A DNA stretch of 17,583 bases from Betaproteobacteria bacterium UBA2592 (GCA_002340095.1 DDKS01000054.1:1-17583), one strand, 5' to 3'; shown: positions 7,336-14,813, counted from the first letter of the stretch. Numbers and translations: made by a program. The notes: generated by a model not told the origin, from the letters alone.

Positions 7336-8928
7336 ATGGACATGCTCGCCACCCTCTGGAACGGCCCCGGGGGCACCGGATTCATCTTCGCCCTGCTGGC
7401 CCTGATCGCGCTGGGCTTCCTGCTGCGTTTCGTGTTGCCGGCCCTGGTCCTGCTGCGGGAACTGGGGCGCGCCGTGCAGCTGCTGGAAAAACAGGCGGCC
7501 GGCGACCATCCCGCCGATCCGGATGCCATCGCCCGCCAGGTGATGACCTCGCCGCGCCTGGCCCACCTGTGGCGGGAATATGCCCAGACCCTGCACGGCA
7601 TCACCGGCACCGACCCCCAGGGCAAGCCCCGGGTTGCCGCCTGGCGGGCCACGGCCATGGCTGAAACCTATTTCACCGAAGCGGCCCTGGTCGAAACCCC
7701 GCTGAAGACCGAGTTTTACAAGCACCTGCCCGGCATCCTCACCGGCATCGGCATCATCGGCACCTTCGCCGGGCTGATCGTCGGCCTCACCCATTTCGAG
7801 GTGAACAGCGATGCGGACACGGTGCGCCTCAGCCTCAAGACCCTGATCCAGGGGGTCGGTCACGCCTTCCAGGTATCCGCCCTTGCCATCGGCCTGGCCA
7901 TGCTCGCCACCTGGATCGAGAAATCCCTGGTGACGCTGGCCTATCGCAAGGTGGCACGCATCTGCGAGCTCATCGACAGCCTCTTCGAAGGCGGGGTCGA
8001 GGAGGAATACCTGGCCCGCCTGGTGCGCGCCAGCGAGATATCCGCTCATCAGGGCAGCCAGTTGCGTCAGGCCCTGGTGGCCGAGCTGCGCCAGAGCCTG
8101 GGCGCCCTGGTGCAGCAACAGAACGAGCAGGCCGCGAAGCAGCAGGAACAGATGGCTACCGCCGTGGCCAATGCGGTTTCCCTGGCCGTGGGCCAGGCCC
8201 TGCGCGAGCCTCTGGTACGCATGGCGGCTGCGGTCGAAAAGGCCGGAGGCAGCCAGGGCGAGGCCACGGCCCGTTCCCTGGAGCCCCTGCTGGAACGCTT
8301 CATCGCCCGCATGGAAGTCAACCTGGGCCAGGGCCAGTCCGGCCTGGAGGCCTTGCTGGTCCGTACCGCCGATTCCCTCAACAAGGTGGTGGGCGAGCTG
8401 GGCCGGGTCGCCGCCCGCCTGGAAGGGGCGGGGCAGGGGGCCGTGAGCAGCGCCGCCGGGCTGTTGCAGGATGCGGGTGCCGGGGTGGGCCGGGCCGCCG
8501 GTACCTTCGCCCAGGCCAGCGAACAACTGCTGGCGGCTTCCGCCTCCCTCACCGCCGCCGCCATGGAGGCCGGCGAGGTGATGCGGGAGCAGGGCCGCAC
8601 CCGGGATGCCTTCGCCCTGATGCTGGGGGATCTGAAGTCCACCCTGGAAAACGCCCGGCGCGAAGCTTCCCTCACCAGCGAACTGGTGTCCCGTCTGGAA
8701 GCCGCGGGGGCCGCCCTGGCCCAGGCCGAGGGCGAGGCCCGGGATTACCTGGAAGGCATCAACCGGGTGCTGGCCGAGGTGCATGGCAGCTTCGCCGAGA
8801 ACGTGGAACGCACCCTGCGCCAGGGTAACTCCCAGTTCCACAAGGAGCTGTCCACCGCCGTGGATTACCTCAAGGGGGCCATCGAGGAACTGGGGGATAC
8901 CCTGGAAAACCTGGTGGTGCGCAAATGA
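7336..8928 (+). CDS. zorA: ZorA-like MotA/TolQ/ExbB channel with long helical tail
   Basis: A 530-aa inner-membrane protein of the MotA/TolQ/ExbB proton-channel superfamily, most like ZorA of Zorya anti-phage systems. I see membrane segments at about 15-40, 132-154 and 173-198. The motif LPGILTGIGIIGTFAGLIVGL at 131-151 and the following segment with GVGHAFQVSALAIGLAML are the channel-forming core. From about residue 205 to the end lies a long Ala/Glu/Gln/Arg-rich helical, coiled-coil tail of some 325 residues without hydrophobic segments. In Zorya, five ZorA subunits form a channel around two ZorB, and the cytoplasmic tail relays a signal to effectors. The tail here looks shorter than in type I ZorA as I recall it. 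The stop overlaps the ZorB-like start (ATGA). An unrelated MotA-family function is the main alternative. Confidence 0.72.
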   Translation: MDMLATLWNGPGGTGFIFALLALIALGFLLRFVLPALVLLRELGRAVQLLEKQAAGDHPADPDAIARQVMTSPRLAHLWREYAQTLHGITGTDPQGKPRVAAWRATAMAETYFTEAALVETPLKTEFYKHLPGILTGIGIIGTFAGLIVGLTHFEVNSDADTVRLSLKTLIQGVGHAFQVSALAIGLAMLATWIEKSLVTLAYRKVARICELIDSLFEGGVEEEYLARLVRASEISAHQGSQLRQALVAELRQSLGALVQQQNEQAAKQQEQMATAVANAVSLAVGQALREPLVRMAAAVEKAGGSQGEATARSLEPLLERFIARMEVNLGQGQSGLEALLVRTADSLNKVVGELGRVAARLEGAGQGAVSSAAGLLQDAGAGVGRAAGTFAQASEQLLAASASLTAAAMEAGEVMREQGRTRDAFALMLGDLKSTLENARREASLTSELVSRLEAAGAALAQAEGEARDYLEGINRVLAEVHGSFAENVERTLRQGNSQFHKELSTAVDYLKGAIEELGDTLENLVVRK

Positions 8929-9644
8929 GCCTCGCGGGCAAGCGGGCACCGGCAAGGCCGTCCCGGCGTGACGAGGCGGAACGGCCCTTCTGGATTTCCT
9001 TCTCGGACCTGATGACGGCCCTGATGGTGCTGTTCCTCGTGGCCATGACCGTGGCGCTGCTCGCCATCACCGACGAGATTGCCGAAACCGAGGACCTGAA
9101 GGCGGCCCGGGATGAGGACATCGCCCGGCTCATGGCCAGCATCCAGCAGGCCACCGTCGATTTCCCCGGCGTGACCGTGCGCGGCCGGGTGGTGGATTTC
9201 GGCGACCGGGCCCGCTTCGAGAGCAACAGCCACCGGCTCAACGAAGCCCAGGCCCGGTTGCTGCGCGCCTTCGTCCCCAAGGTGCTGGCCGCCGCCCGGG
9301 ACCCCCTGGGGGAAAAATGGCTCAAACGCATCGTGGTGGAAGGCTTTGCCGACGCCCGGGGCAGCTACCTGCACAACCTCAACCTTTCCCTGCAGCGCTC
9401 CGAGCGGGTGCTGTGCGTCCTGATGGCGGGCCCCCCGGCTGCGGAGGCCCTGAGCGACGCCGAGCGGCTCCAGGTGCGGGACCTGTTCCTGGTCAGCGGT
9501 GCCTCCTTCAATGCTCTGAAGGATAGCGACGCGGAAAGCCGCCGCATTGAGCTGCGCCTGGAATTTCTGGAACTGGGCGAAAGCCGGGGCCCTTCCCGCC
9601 AGCAAGCCCTGGACGGGGACGCCCGCTGCCCTCTGGACCACTGA
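8925..9644 (+). CDS. zorB: ZorB-like MotB/OmpA peptidoglycan-anchored stator protein
   Basis: A 239-aa protein with one N-terminal membrane helix and a periplasmic OmpA/MotB-type peptidoglycan-binding domain. The helix (about 22-49) begins FWISFSDLMTALMVLFL, with D28 at the position of the proton-carrying aspartate of MotB. The OmpA-like domain (about 85-225) contains EGFADARG (D143), then NLNLSLQRSERV with N153, R158 and R161, the usual peptidoglycan-binding pattern. The length is close to known ZorB. Translation is coupled to the ZorA-like gene by a 4-bp overlap. Together they should form a proton-driven membrane motor anchored to the wall. The SDLMTALM motif and partner gene favour ZorB over TolR/ExbD or flagellar MotB. 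Confidence 0.75.
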   Translation: MSLAGKRAPARPSRRDEAERPFWISFSDLMTALMVLFLVAMTVALLAITDEIAETEDLKAARDEDIARLMASIQQATVDFPGVTVRGRVVDFGDRARFESNSHRLNEAQARLLRAFVPKVLAAARDPLGEKWLKRIVVEGFADARGSYLHNLNLSLQRSERVLCVLMAGPPAAEALSDAERLQVRDLFLVSGASFNALKDSDAESRRIELRLEFLELGESRGPSRQQALDGDARCPLDH

Positions 9645-9645
9645 G

Positions 9646-10155
9646 ATGGCGAACGCCCTGGAAAACCTGCAGGCCCGGCTTCAGGAAATCCTGGCGGGCC
9701 GTCCCCGGCAACTGGGCTGGGGCCAGCCCCAGTTGATGAGTCAGAGCCTGGAACGGGCGCGCGACGCCCTGGGCGGCCGCCGTGCCATGGGCCGCAATCA
9801 GCGCATCGCCCGGGGGTTGATGGCTTTCCGCATCCAGGGTGCCGGCACCGATTTCGTCCATCTCAAATATGCCTGCCAGGGCCTGGCGTTGCCCATGGAC
9901 TGGGAATCCCGGCGCCTGCTGGCCGACCGGGAGCAGGTGGAGCGCCTGCTGCAGCGGGTGCTCGATTTTGCCGACGATTCGCGCCGCTTCGCCGCCTGCT
10001 ACCGGGGCCTCCTGGCCTCCTGCCTGCACGCCCGGGAAGCGGGCTTTCCCCCGGCCGGCCCCCTGGCCGCCAACCTCCAGCGGCTGGAGCAGTTCCTGAT
10101 CCGGGCGCAGGAGCGTCTGCCCGCCGACATCCGGCCTCTCCTTCCGTTTGCCTGA
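9646..10155 (+). CDS. Uncharacterised protein in ZorAB operon, possible short ZorC/EH-signature relative
   Basis: A 169-aa soluble, mostly helical, Arg/Leu-rich protein with no signal peptide or membrane segment. I do not recognise it with certainty. Its place right after the ZorB-like gene (one base between stop and start) is where zorC sits in type I Zorya. The segment RRFAACYRGLLASCL followed by NLQRLEQFLI resembles, from memory, the N-terminal half of EH-signature (ZorC) proteins, but it is only about a third of their length and no nuclease or helicase motif is visible. Two readings: a truncated ZorC left after loss of its C-terminal domain and ZorD, or a distinct small effector/adaptor of an unclassified ZorAB system. 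The frame is intact and codon use matches the neighbours, which speaks against recent decay. Confidence 0.7.
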   Translation: MANALENLQARLQEILAGRPRQLGWGQPQLMSQSLERARDALGGRRAMGRNQRIARGLMAFRIQGAGTDFVHLKYACQGLALPMDWESRRLLADREQVERLLQRVLDFADDSRRFAACYRGLLASCLHAREAGFPPAGPLAANLQRLEQFLIRAQERLPADIRPLLPFA

Positions 10156-10170
10156 ACCCTCCGAAGCACC

Positions 10171-10524
10171 ATGTCCGACTCCCCCTGCACCGCCTGCGGT
10201 GCCTGCTGCGCTGGCTTTCGTGTCTCCTTCTATTGGGCTGAAGCCGACGACGCCCCGGGTGGCACCGTGCCCGTAGCCCTCACCGAAACCGTTTCTCCCC
10301 ACCTGCGCTGCATGAAAGTGGCCGAACGCAGCGGTCCCGATGCCTGGCGCTGCATCGCCCTGAAAGGCCGGGTGGGAAAGCAGGTGGCCTGTAGCATCTA
10401 TCCCCTGCGTTCCAGCACCTGCCGGGAATTCGACCCCTACGACGCCCGGGGCCGGCCTCTGGAGGCCTGTAACAAGGCCCGGGCAAGGCATGGGCTGCCG
10501 CCCCTGAAGGGCCGCCCTTCCTGA
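10171..10524 (+). CDS. YkgJ-family cysteine-cluster protein
   Basis: A 117-aa cytoplasmic protein of the YkgJ family (putative zinc- or iron-binding cluster, function not established). The N-terminal CTACGACC gives C6, C9, C12 and C13; further cysteines are C47, C61, C74, C84 and C100. The block CSIYPLRSSTCREFDPY is typical of the family. It starts 15 bp after the preceding gene, so it is probably co-transcribed with the ZorAB-like operon. Whether it belongs functionally is open: YkgJ proteins are common housekeeping-like genes and the operon could have inserted upstream of it. Confidence 0.88.
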   Translation: MSDSPCTACGACCAGFRVSFYWAEADDAPGGTVPVALTETVSPHLRCMKVAERSGPDAWRCIALKGRVGKQVACSIYPLRSSTCREFDPYDARGRPLEACNKARARHGLPPLKGRPS

Positions 10525-10616
10525 AAAGCGTGCCCCTTCGCCGGGGGCTGTCTGGCTTTCCGGAAAATGGCGCAGGTTGGGGCTGTACCATTTTCATGCG
10601 GTGCCAGCCGTGACGT

Positions 10617-11645
10617 TCAATGGGTTGGGGGTTGCCCAAATCCCTCCAGCACGATCTTGCCCCGGGCCTTGCCGCTTTCCAGCAGGGCGTGGGCGCGTTT
10701 GAGGTGGGTGGCGTTGATGGTGCCAAAGTGTTCGGCGCAGGTGCTGCGCAGGCGGCCTGCGTCCACCAGCCGGGCGAGACGGGTGAGCAACTGGTGCTGG
10801 GCGATCATGTCCGGGGTGCTGAACAAGGAGCGGGTGAACATGGATTCCCAGTGCAGGGAAACGCTCTTCTTTTTCAGGAGCAGGATGTCCAGATTCGCCG
10901 GATCGTCGATGAGGCCGAAGCGGCCCTGGGGGGCGATGATTTCGGCGATTTCACTGAAATGCTCGTCGGTGTGGGTGAGACTGGCGACGTAATCCACCTG
11001 GGGAATGCCCAGCCGCCGCAGTTCCTCGCCCAGGGGGCGGCTGTGGTCGATGACGTGGTGGGCGCCCATGTCTTCCACCCAGGCCAGGGTGTGGGGGCGG
11101 GAGGCGGTGCCGATGACGGTGATGCCGGTCAGCTGCCGGGCCAACTGGGTCAGGATGGAGCCGACACCGCCAGCGGCGCCGATGATGAGCAGGGTCTGTC
11201 CCTGGTGCCCGCCTTCCTGCAGGCCGAGGCGGTCGAACAGCAGTTCCCAGGCGGTGATGCTGGTCAGCGGCAGGGCGGCGGCCTGGGCGAAATCCAGGCG
11301 TTCGGGCATGGGGCCGACGATGCGCTCATCCACGCATTGCAGTTCGGCGTTGCTGCCTGGGCGAAGCAGGGAGCCTGCATACCAGACCCGGTCGCCGGGT
11401 CTGAACAGGCTGGCTTCGGGGCCCACGGCCCGGACGATTCCGGTGGCATCCCAGCCCAGCACCTTCCATTCGCCCGGCGGGGGTTCGGCCCGCCGACGCA
11501 CCTTGGTATCGATGGGGTTGGCGGACACGGCCCGCACTTCCACCAGCAGCTCCCGGCCCTGGGGCTCTGGGTCTGGCAGGGTGACATCCTGGAGGCTGTC
11601 GGGGTCGCTGATGGGCAGGGATTTCTGGTAGGCGACGGCTTGCAT
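10617..11645 (-). CDS. Zinc-type alcohol dehydrogenase-like/quinone oxidoreductase family protein
   Basis: A 342-aa cytoplasmic NAD(P)H-dependent medium-chain oxidoreductase. An N-terminal GroES-like domain (SANPIDTKVRR, VLGWDATGIV, GDRVWYAG) is followed by a Rossmann domain with LLIIGAAGGVG (GAAGGVG at 156-162). The cysteine/histidine ligands of the catalytic zinc are absent, which places it with quinone oxidoreductase-type enzymes despite the usual zinc-binding family name. The substrate is unknown; quinones or enones are likely. The ATG at 11645 has CGGGAG upstream. It lies 75 bp downstream of the transaldolase gene on the same strand, so the two may be co-transcribed, and it converges on the YkgJ gene. 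Confidence 0.9.
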   Translation of the reverse strand: MQAVAYQKSLPISDPDSLQDVTLPDPEPQGRELLVEVRAVSANPIDTKVRRRAEPPPGEWKVLGWDATGIVRAVGPEASLFRPGDRVWYAGSLLRPGSNAELQCVDERIVGPMPERLDFAQAAALPLTSITAWELLFDRLGLQEGGHQGQTLLIIGAAGGVGSILTQLARQLTGITVIGTASRPHTLAWVEDMGAHHVIDHSRPLGEELRRLGIPQVDYVASLTHTDEHFSEIAEIIAPQGRFGLIDDPANLDILLLKKKSVSLHWESMFTRSLFSTPDMIAQHQLLTRLARLVDAGRLRSTCAEHFGTINATHLKRAHALLESGKARGKIVLEGFGQPPTH

Positions 11646-11720
11646 GGCGGAACTCCCGGGAAGGAACAGAGCTTTGAATCACGCCGGGGCGGTTTGGTTC
11701 AGCCCCGACGGCGGGCGGTG

Positions 11721-12758
11721 TCAGGCCACCAGTTCCAGCAACTTGGCGAAGGCTTCCTCGAACTGCTTGAGGCCAGCGGCCAGGAGTTCGTCGGCGATCT
11801 GGTCCATGTCCACGCCCCGGGCGGCGAGAGCAGCCAGGAGAGCGTGGTTTTCTTTCTGGCAGCATTCCAGCGTGGCGGCGGCTTCGCCGTGGTCCCGGAA
11901 AGCGGCCAGGGTGGCGTCGGGCACCGTGTTTACCGTGCCGGGGCCGATCAGCTCCTCCACGTAGCGCACGTCCCGGTAAGCCGGGTTCTTGCTTGAGGTG
12001 GAAGCCCACAGGAGCTTCTGGGGCATGGCGCCGGCCGGCAGCGGGGGCAGTTCGCGCCAGCGGCCGTAGGCGGCCCGGGCCGAGGCAATCGCGATCCTGC
12101 CCTGCAGTTCCGGCGGCAGTTGTGGATCGAGCAGAGTGTCGATACGGCTGATGAAGACGGAGGCCACGGAGGCGATGCCGGCCACGGATGCTCCCCTGGT
12201 GGCCCGGGTTTCCAGACCCCGGCGGTGGGCGGCCTGGACGGCGGCGAGCTGGTGGGGGCCGAAGATCAGGGTCACGTTCACGTTGATGCCGGCGGCGATG
12301 GCCGCCTGCACAGCTTCGATTCCGGCCGGGGTGGCGGGAATCTTGATCATGGCATTGGGGCGGTCGATCTCGGCCCAGAGGCGCCGGGCGGCAGCCAGAG
12401 TGCCGGCGGCGTCATGGGCCAGGGAAGGGGAAACCTCGAAGCTCACATAGCCCTTGTCACCCCGGGATTCATCGTAGAGAGGGCGCAGGATGTCGCAGGC
12501 ACGGCGAATGTCGGGCAGCACCAGGGCCTCGAAGCGGGCCTCGGGCTCTGCCAGCTCGCCCTTGATGCGGGCCAGGTCGGCCTGGTAGCCCGCATCGTTC
12601 CTGATGGCGTTGTAGAAGATGGCGGGATTGGAGGTGACGCCGGCAATGGCATCCTCGGCAATCCAGCGGGCCAGTTCGCCGGAATCGAGCAGGTGGCGGG
12701 AGAGGTTGTCGAGCCAGATCTGCTGGCCGTACTGGGCGATTTTCTGAAGGCGGGACAT
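11721..12758 (-). CDS. tal: Transaldolase
   Basis: Pentose phosphate pathway enzyme that moves a dihydroxyacetone unit between sedoheptulose-7-phosphate and glyceraldehyde-3-phosphate. The 345-aa length and sequence fit the longer bacterial class (mycobacterial/betaproteobacterial type): TSNPAIFYNAI at 42-52, the Schiff-base lysine K139 in NAMIKIPATPAG, GINVNVTLIFG at 157-167, and LLWASTSSKNPAY near the end. I chose the ATG at 12758 (MSRLQKIAQYGQ) because the open frame upstream to 13244 runs through the divergent S4 gene and the repeat region. The Shine-Dalgarno is weak. Confidence 0.95.
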   Translation of the reverse strand: MSRLQKIAQYGQQIWLDNLSRHLLDSGELARWIAEDAIAGVTSNPAIFYNAIRNDAGYQADLARIKGELAEPEARFEALVLPDIRRACDILRPLYDESRGDKGYVSFEVSPSLAHDAAGTLAAARRLWAEIDRPNAMIKIPATPAGIEAVQAAIAAGINVNVTLIFGPHQLAAVQAAHRRGLETRATRGASVAGIASVASVFISRIDTLLDPQLPPELQGRIAIASARAAYGRWRELPPLPAGAMPQKLLWASTSSKNPAYRDVRYVEELIGPGTVNTVPDATLAAFRDHGEAAATLECCQKENHALLAALAARGVDMDQIADELLAAGLKQFEEAFAKLLELVA

Positions 12759-12919
12759 GGCGCGGGACAAGGCAAAAAAAGGAAAGAGTGTAGCCGTCCA
12801 TCGCGCTGGCATCCAGCCTGGTCTGGCCTGCCCGCCGGCGCGGGCCCGGCCGGAGGGCAGGATTTTCCTTGGCGGGCCTCCGGTTTCTGGGAGAATGCGG
12901 GGTTTCTCGCAGGAGCAAG

Positions 12920-13144
12920 ATGAGCATGAGCAAGGAATTTGCGGTGCGTGGCGAGTACATCCAGCTGGACCAGTTGTTGAAGGCGGCGGCCCTGGTGGGG
13001 TCCGGGGGCGAAGCCCATGCCGCGGTGCAGGCCGGGAGGGTGACGGTGGATGGTCAGGTGGAAAGCCGCAAACGGGCCAAGCTGCGGCCCGGCCAGCGGG
13101 TGGAGTTCCATGGGGAGACCCTGGTGCTGGTGGCGGAAGGGTGA
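12920..13144 (+). CDS. Small S4-domain RNA-binding protein (YbcJ-like)
   Basis: A 74-aa protein that is almost entirely one S4 RNA-binding fold: YIQLDQLLKAAALVGSGGEAH, then the conserved turn VQAGRVTVDGQVESRKRAKLRPGQRVEF. Single-domain S4 proteins of the YbcJ/YaaA kind are thought to bind structured RNA, possibly rRNA; the role is not settled. AGGAG at 12911-12915 serves either the ATG at 12920 or the one at 12926 (MSKEF), and spacing favours the second slightly. It is divergent from tal with about 160 bp between; GAGAATGCG near 12891 resembles a -10 region. Confidence 0.9.
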   Translation: MSMSKEFAVRGEYIQLDQLLKAAALVGSGGEAHAAVQAGRVTVDGQVESRKRAKLRPGQRVEFHGETLVLVAEG

Positions 13145-13160
13145 GGGAAAATTTCCTTTG

Positions 13161-13220
13161 TTGATAAACCGGGTTTATCCACGGCTGGCGGGGGTAAGCA
13201 TGTGGATAAGCTCGGGATAG
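13161..13220. repeat. 60-bp repeat module, copy 1, with DnaA-box-like 9-mers
   Basis: Aligns without gaps to 13324-13383, offset 163 bp, with about 50 of 60 identical positions. It carries TTATCCACG (13175-13183, one mismatch to the DnaA box) and TGTGGATAA (13201-13209, a perfect DnaA box on the minus strand). A third, TGTTGATAA (13159-13167, one mismatch), overlaps its left edge. The left part is a near-palindrome, GATAAACCGGGTTTATC. Confidence 0.75.
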
Positions 13221-13323
13221 CCCGGCTAAGTTGCGGAAACTCAAGGTTTTTGCGGAGCTGCTCGAAAAAATGGCAGATTCCGGGCTGGGTTGGGGATTTT
13301 TGCGAGGTTGGTGTTTGGGTTGG

Positions 13324-13383
13324 TGGATAAGCAGGGTTTATCCCCGTCCGGCGGGGGGAAGTCTGTGGATAAGCCCGGGATAG
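13324..13383. repeat. 60-bp repeat module, copy 2, with DnaA-box-like 9-mers
   Basis: Diverged direct copy of 13161-13220. It carries GGTGGATAA (13322-13330, one mismatch), TTATCCCCG (13338-13346, two mismatches) and a perfect TGTGGATAA (13364-13372). The three 9-mers keep exactly the positions and orientations of copy 1. Immediately after it TTGCGG follows, as in copy 1 but without the 10-bp insert found there. Confidence 0.75.
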
Positions 13384-13448
13384 TTGCGGCAAGTGCCGGA
13401 GCGGCAAGCAGAAATTTCCGTTGCTCAGAAAATGGGCAACCGGGCGGG

Positions 13449-14660
13449 TCAGGAGAACAGGCACAGGGGAACCTGGCGCTCGGCGGGGCTGATGCCCCCG
13501 TGCATGCCGGTCAAGGTAATTTCCCGCTCGCCGGGCAGGCTGTCCTTGAGGCTCCAGTCTTCCTTCAGAATCAAGGTGATGTCCCCGATGCGGGATAGTA
13601 GGTGCGGGTGTCGCGGGCCTTGACCGAACCAGCCGGCTTCCAGCAGGGCCGGGCTGGAGCAGACCCAGAGGGCGTGTCCCAGGCGTTCCCGGGCTCGCTG
13701 GACGAATTCCTCCGTCCGTCCCGGCAGCAGATGCACGTAGGCGGCCCGGCGCTCGCCGGAAAGGGGGCGCCGCAGCAGGCCGTGCAATTCCGGCAGTTCA
13801 TTCAAGCGGATCAGCCGTTCCGGCGGGGCGGTGATGAAACCGTGGTCGGCGGTTAAAAGCAGGGTGGCGCCGTTCAGCCCGGCCCCGAGGAAAGATGCCA
13901 GGCCCGCCTCGAAGGCTTTCAGGGCGGCACTCGCCCGGGGGCTGTCCGGCCCGTGGTGATGGGCGAGGCTGTCGTAGTCCGGCCAGTAGGCATAGATGAA
14001 GTGGGGGCGTCCAGGGATAGGGTTTGCCAGAGCCTGGCGCAGTTGCAGGAACAGTTCTTCGAGTCGCCGGTAGCCGAGCCGCCGGGCGCCCTGGCTGAGG
14101 CTCCGGTTGAAGGGGGAGTGGATGATGTCCTGGGGGGCGATGTGGGTCACCTGGGCATCGAGTCGGGTTGAGAGGTCGAGGGGAGCGGGCAGTTCCGGTG
14201 CGGCGAGGATGCGGCGGGCCCAGGTTTCCCGTTCCGCCGGCGTGGGAGGCGGGCCGCCCCGGCGGGAAAGGGGCAGGATGGACAGCAGTTCGCCGACGGT
14301 TTCTCCTGCCTCCTCGGCCCAGACATGCCAGCCGGTGAGGCCATGGCTGACCGGGGGCAGTCCGGTGAGCAGGGTGCCCACGGCGCTGGCCGTGGTGCTG
14401 GGAAAGACCGATTCGAGGCTGCACAGGTGTTGCCGCGCCAGGATGCCGCCGGGCAGATGGCGCTGCAGCTGGGCTTCTCCCAGGCCGTCTGCCACCAGCA
14501 GAATCAAGGTCTGACTTGCTCCCAGTGCCGCGGCGAGGCCGGGCAAGGGCGGTGCGGGCAGGACGGGGCCACCCAGGACCTGGGTCAGGCTGGCCATCAG
14601 GTTGGGCAGGCTGCGTGTCGCTGCTGGCGGTGGGGGTAGGGGGGTGGAATCCGGGGACAT
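13449..14660 (-). CDS. Alkaline phosphatase superfamily phosphodiesterase/nucleotide pyrophosphatase
   Basis: A 403-aa metal-dependent hydrolase of the type I phosphodiesterase/nucleotide pyrophosphatase branch. I see D58 in LILLVADGLG, the nucleophile threonine in FPSTTASA (T89 or T90), the second metal site in WPDYDSLAHHHG (D228/D230 and H234) and TADHGF (D272, H273), so the two-zinc site appears complete. Substrate is unknown (nucleotide or phosphodiester). The start is uncertain: the ATG at 14660 lacks a Shine-Dalgarno, as does an in-frame ATG at 14729; the frame even reaches 14870 into the acnB leader. From 14660 there is no signal peptide, which suggests a cytoplasmic enzyme. Confidence 0.85.
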   Translation of the reverse strand: MSPDSTPLPPPPAATRSLPNLMASLTQVLGGPVLPAPPLPGLAAALGASQTLILLVADGLGEAQLQRHLPGGILARQHLCSLESVFPSTTASAVGTLLTGLPPVSHGLTGWHVWAEEAGETVGELLSILPLSRRGGPPPTPAERETWARRILAAPELPAPLDLSTRLDAQVTHIAPQDIIHSPFNRSLSQGARRLGYRRLEELFLQLRQALANPIPGRPHFIYAYWPDYDSLAHHHGPDSPRASAALKAFEAGLASFLGAGLNGATLLLTADHGFITAPPERLIRLNELPELHGLLRRPLSGERRAAYVHLLPGRTEEFVQRARERLGHALWVCSSPALLEAGWFGQGPRHPHLLSRIGDITLILKEDWSLKDSLPGEREITLTGMHGGISPAERQVPLCLFS

Positions 14661-14813
14661 GGAGAAAGTGTGCGCCCGGGCAGGGCGATTGCCAAGGACC
14701 GGCTCTCTGGAGGCCGGGGCGGGAGGCATGCAAGAAAAACTGGCCGAAGCGGCGCTGTAAAAGATAAAATATATAAGACTTGAGCCCTGAACCCGCGTGG
14801 TCTGGCGATGTCG

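Larger units (their letters stand above)
13145..13448. other. 304-bp intergenic region between two convergent genes
   Basis: The region separates the S4 gene and the phosphodiesterase gene, which run towards each other, so it needs terminators rather than promoters. It holds the two DnaA-box-rich modules and, between them, two related patches (GGTTTTTGCGGAG and GGATTTTTGCGAGG). I see no classical terminator and no credible gene; open frames on the minus strand only translate the repeats. Confidence 0.6.

Noticed and set aside
8925..9644. Flagellar MotB or TolR/ExbD identity for the ZorB-like protein
   Set aside because: No flagellar, tol or ton genes are adjacent, and the upstream partner has a long cytoplasmic tail not found in MotA, TolQ or ExbB.
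12759..13244. 162-residue N-terminal extension of transaldolase
   Set aside because: It would read through the divergent S4 gene and the repeat region. Family members start at the ATG at 12758.
13145..13448. Chromosomal replication origin
   Set aside because: DnaA-box-like sites are present, but there is no dnaA, dnaN, mnmG/gidA, rpmH or AT-rich unwinding region nearby, so a main oriC is unlikely.
13054..13464. Minus-strand frame with a repeating LSRAYP peptide pattern
   Set aside because: The peptide repeat is only the translation of the 60-bp DNA modules, and the frame overlaps the ends of two real genes.
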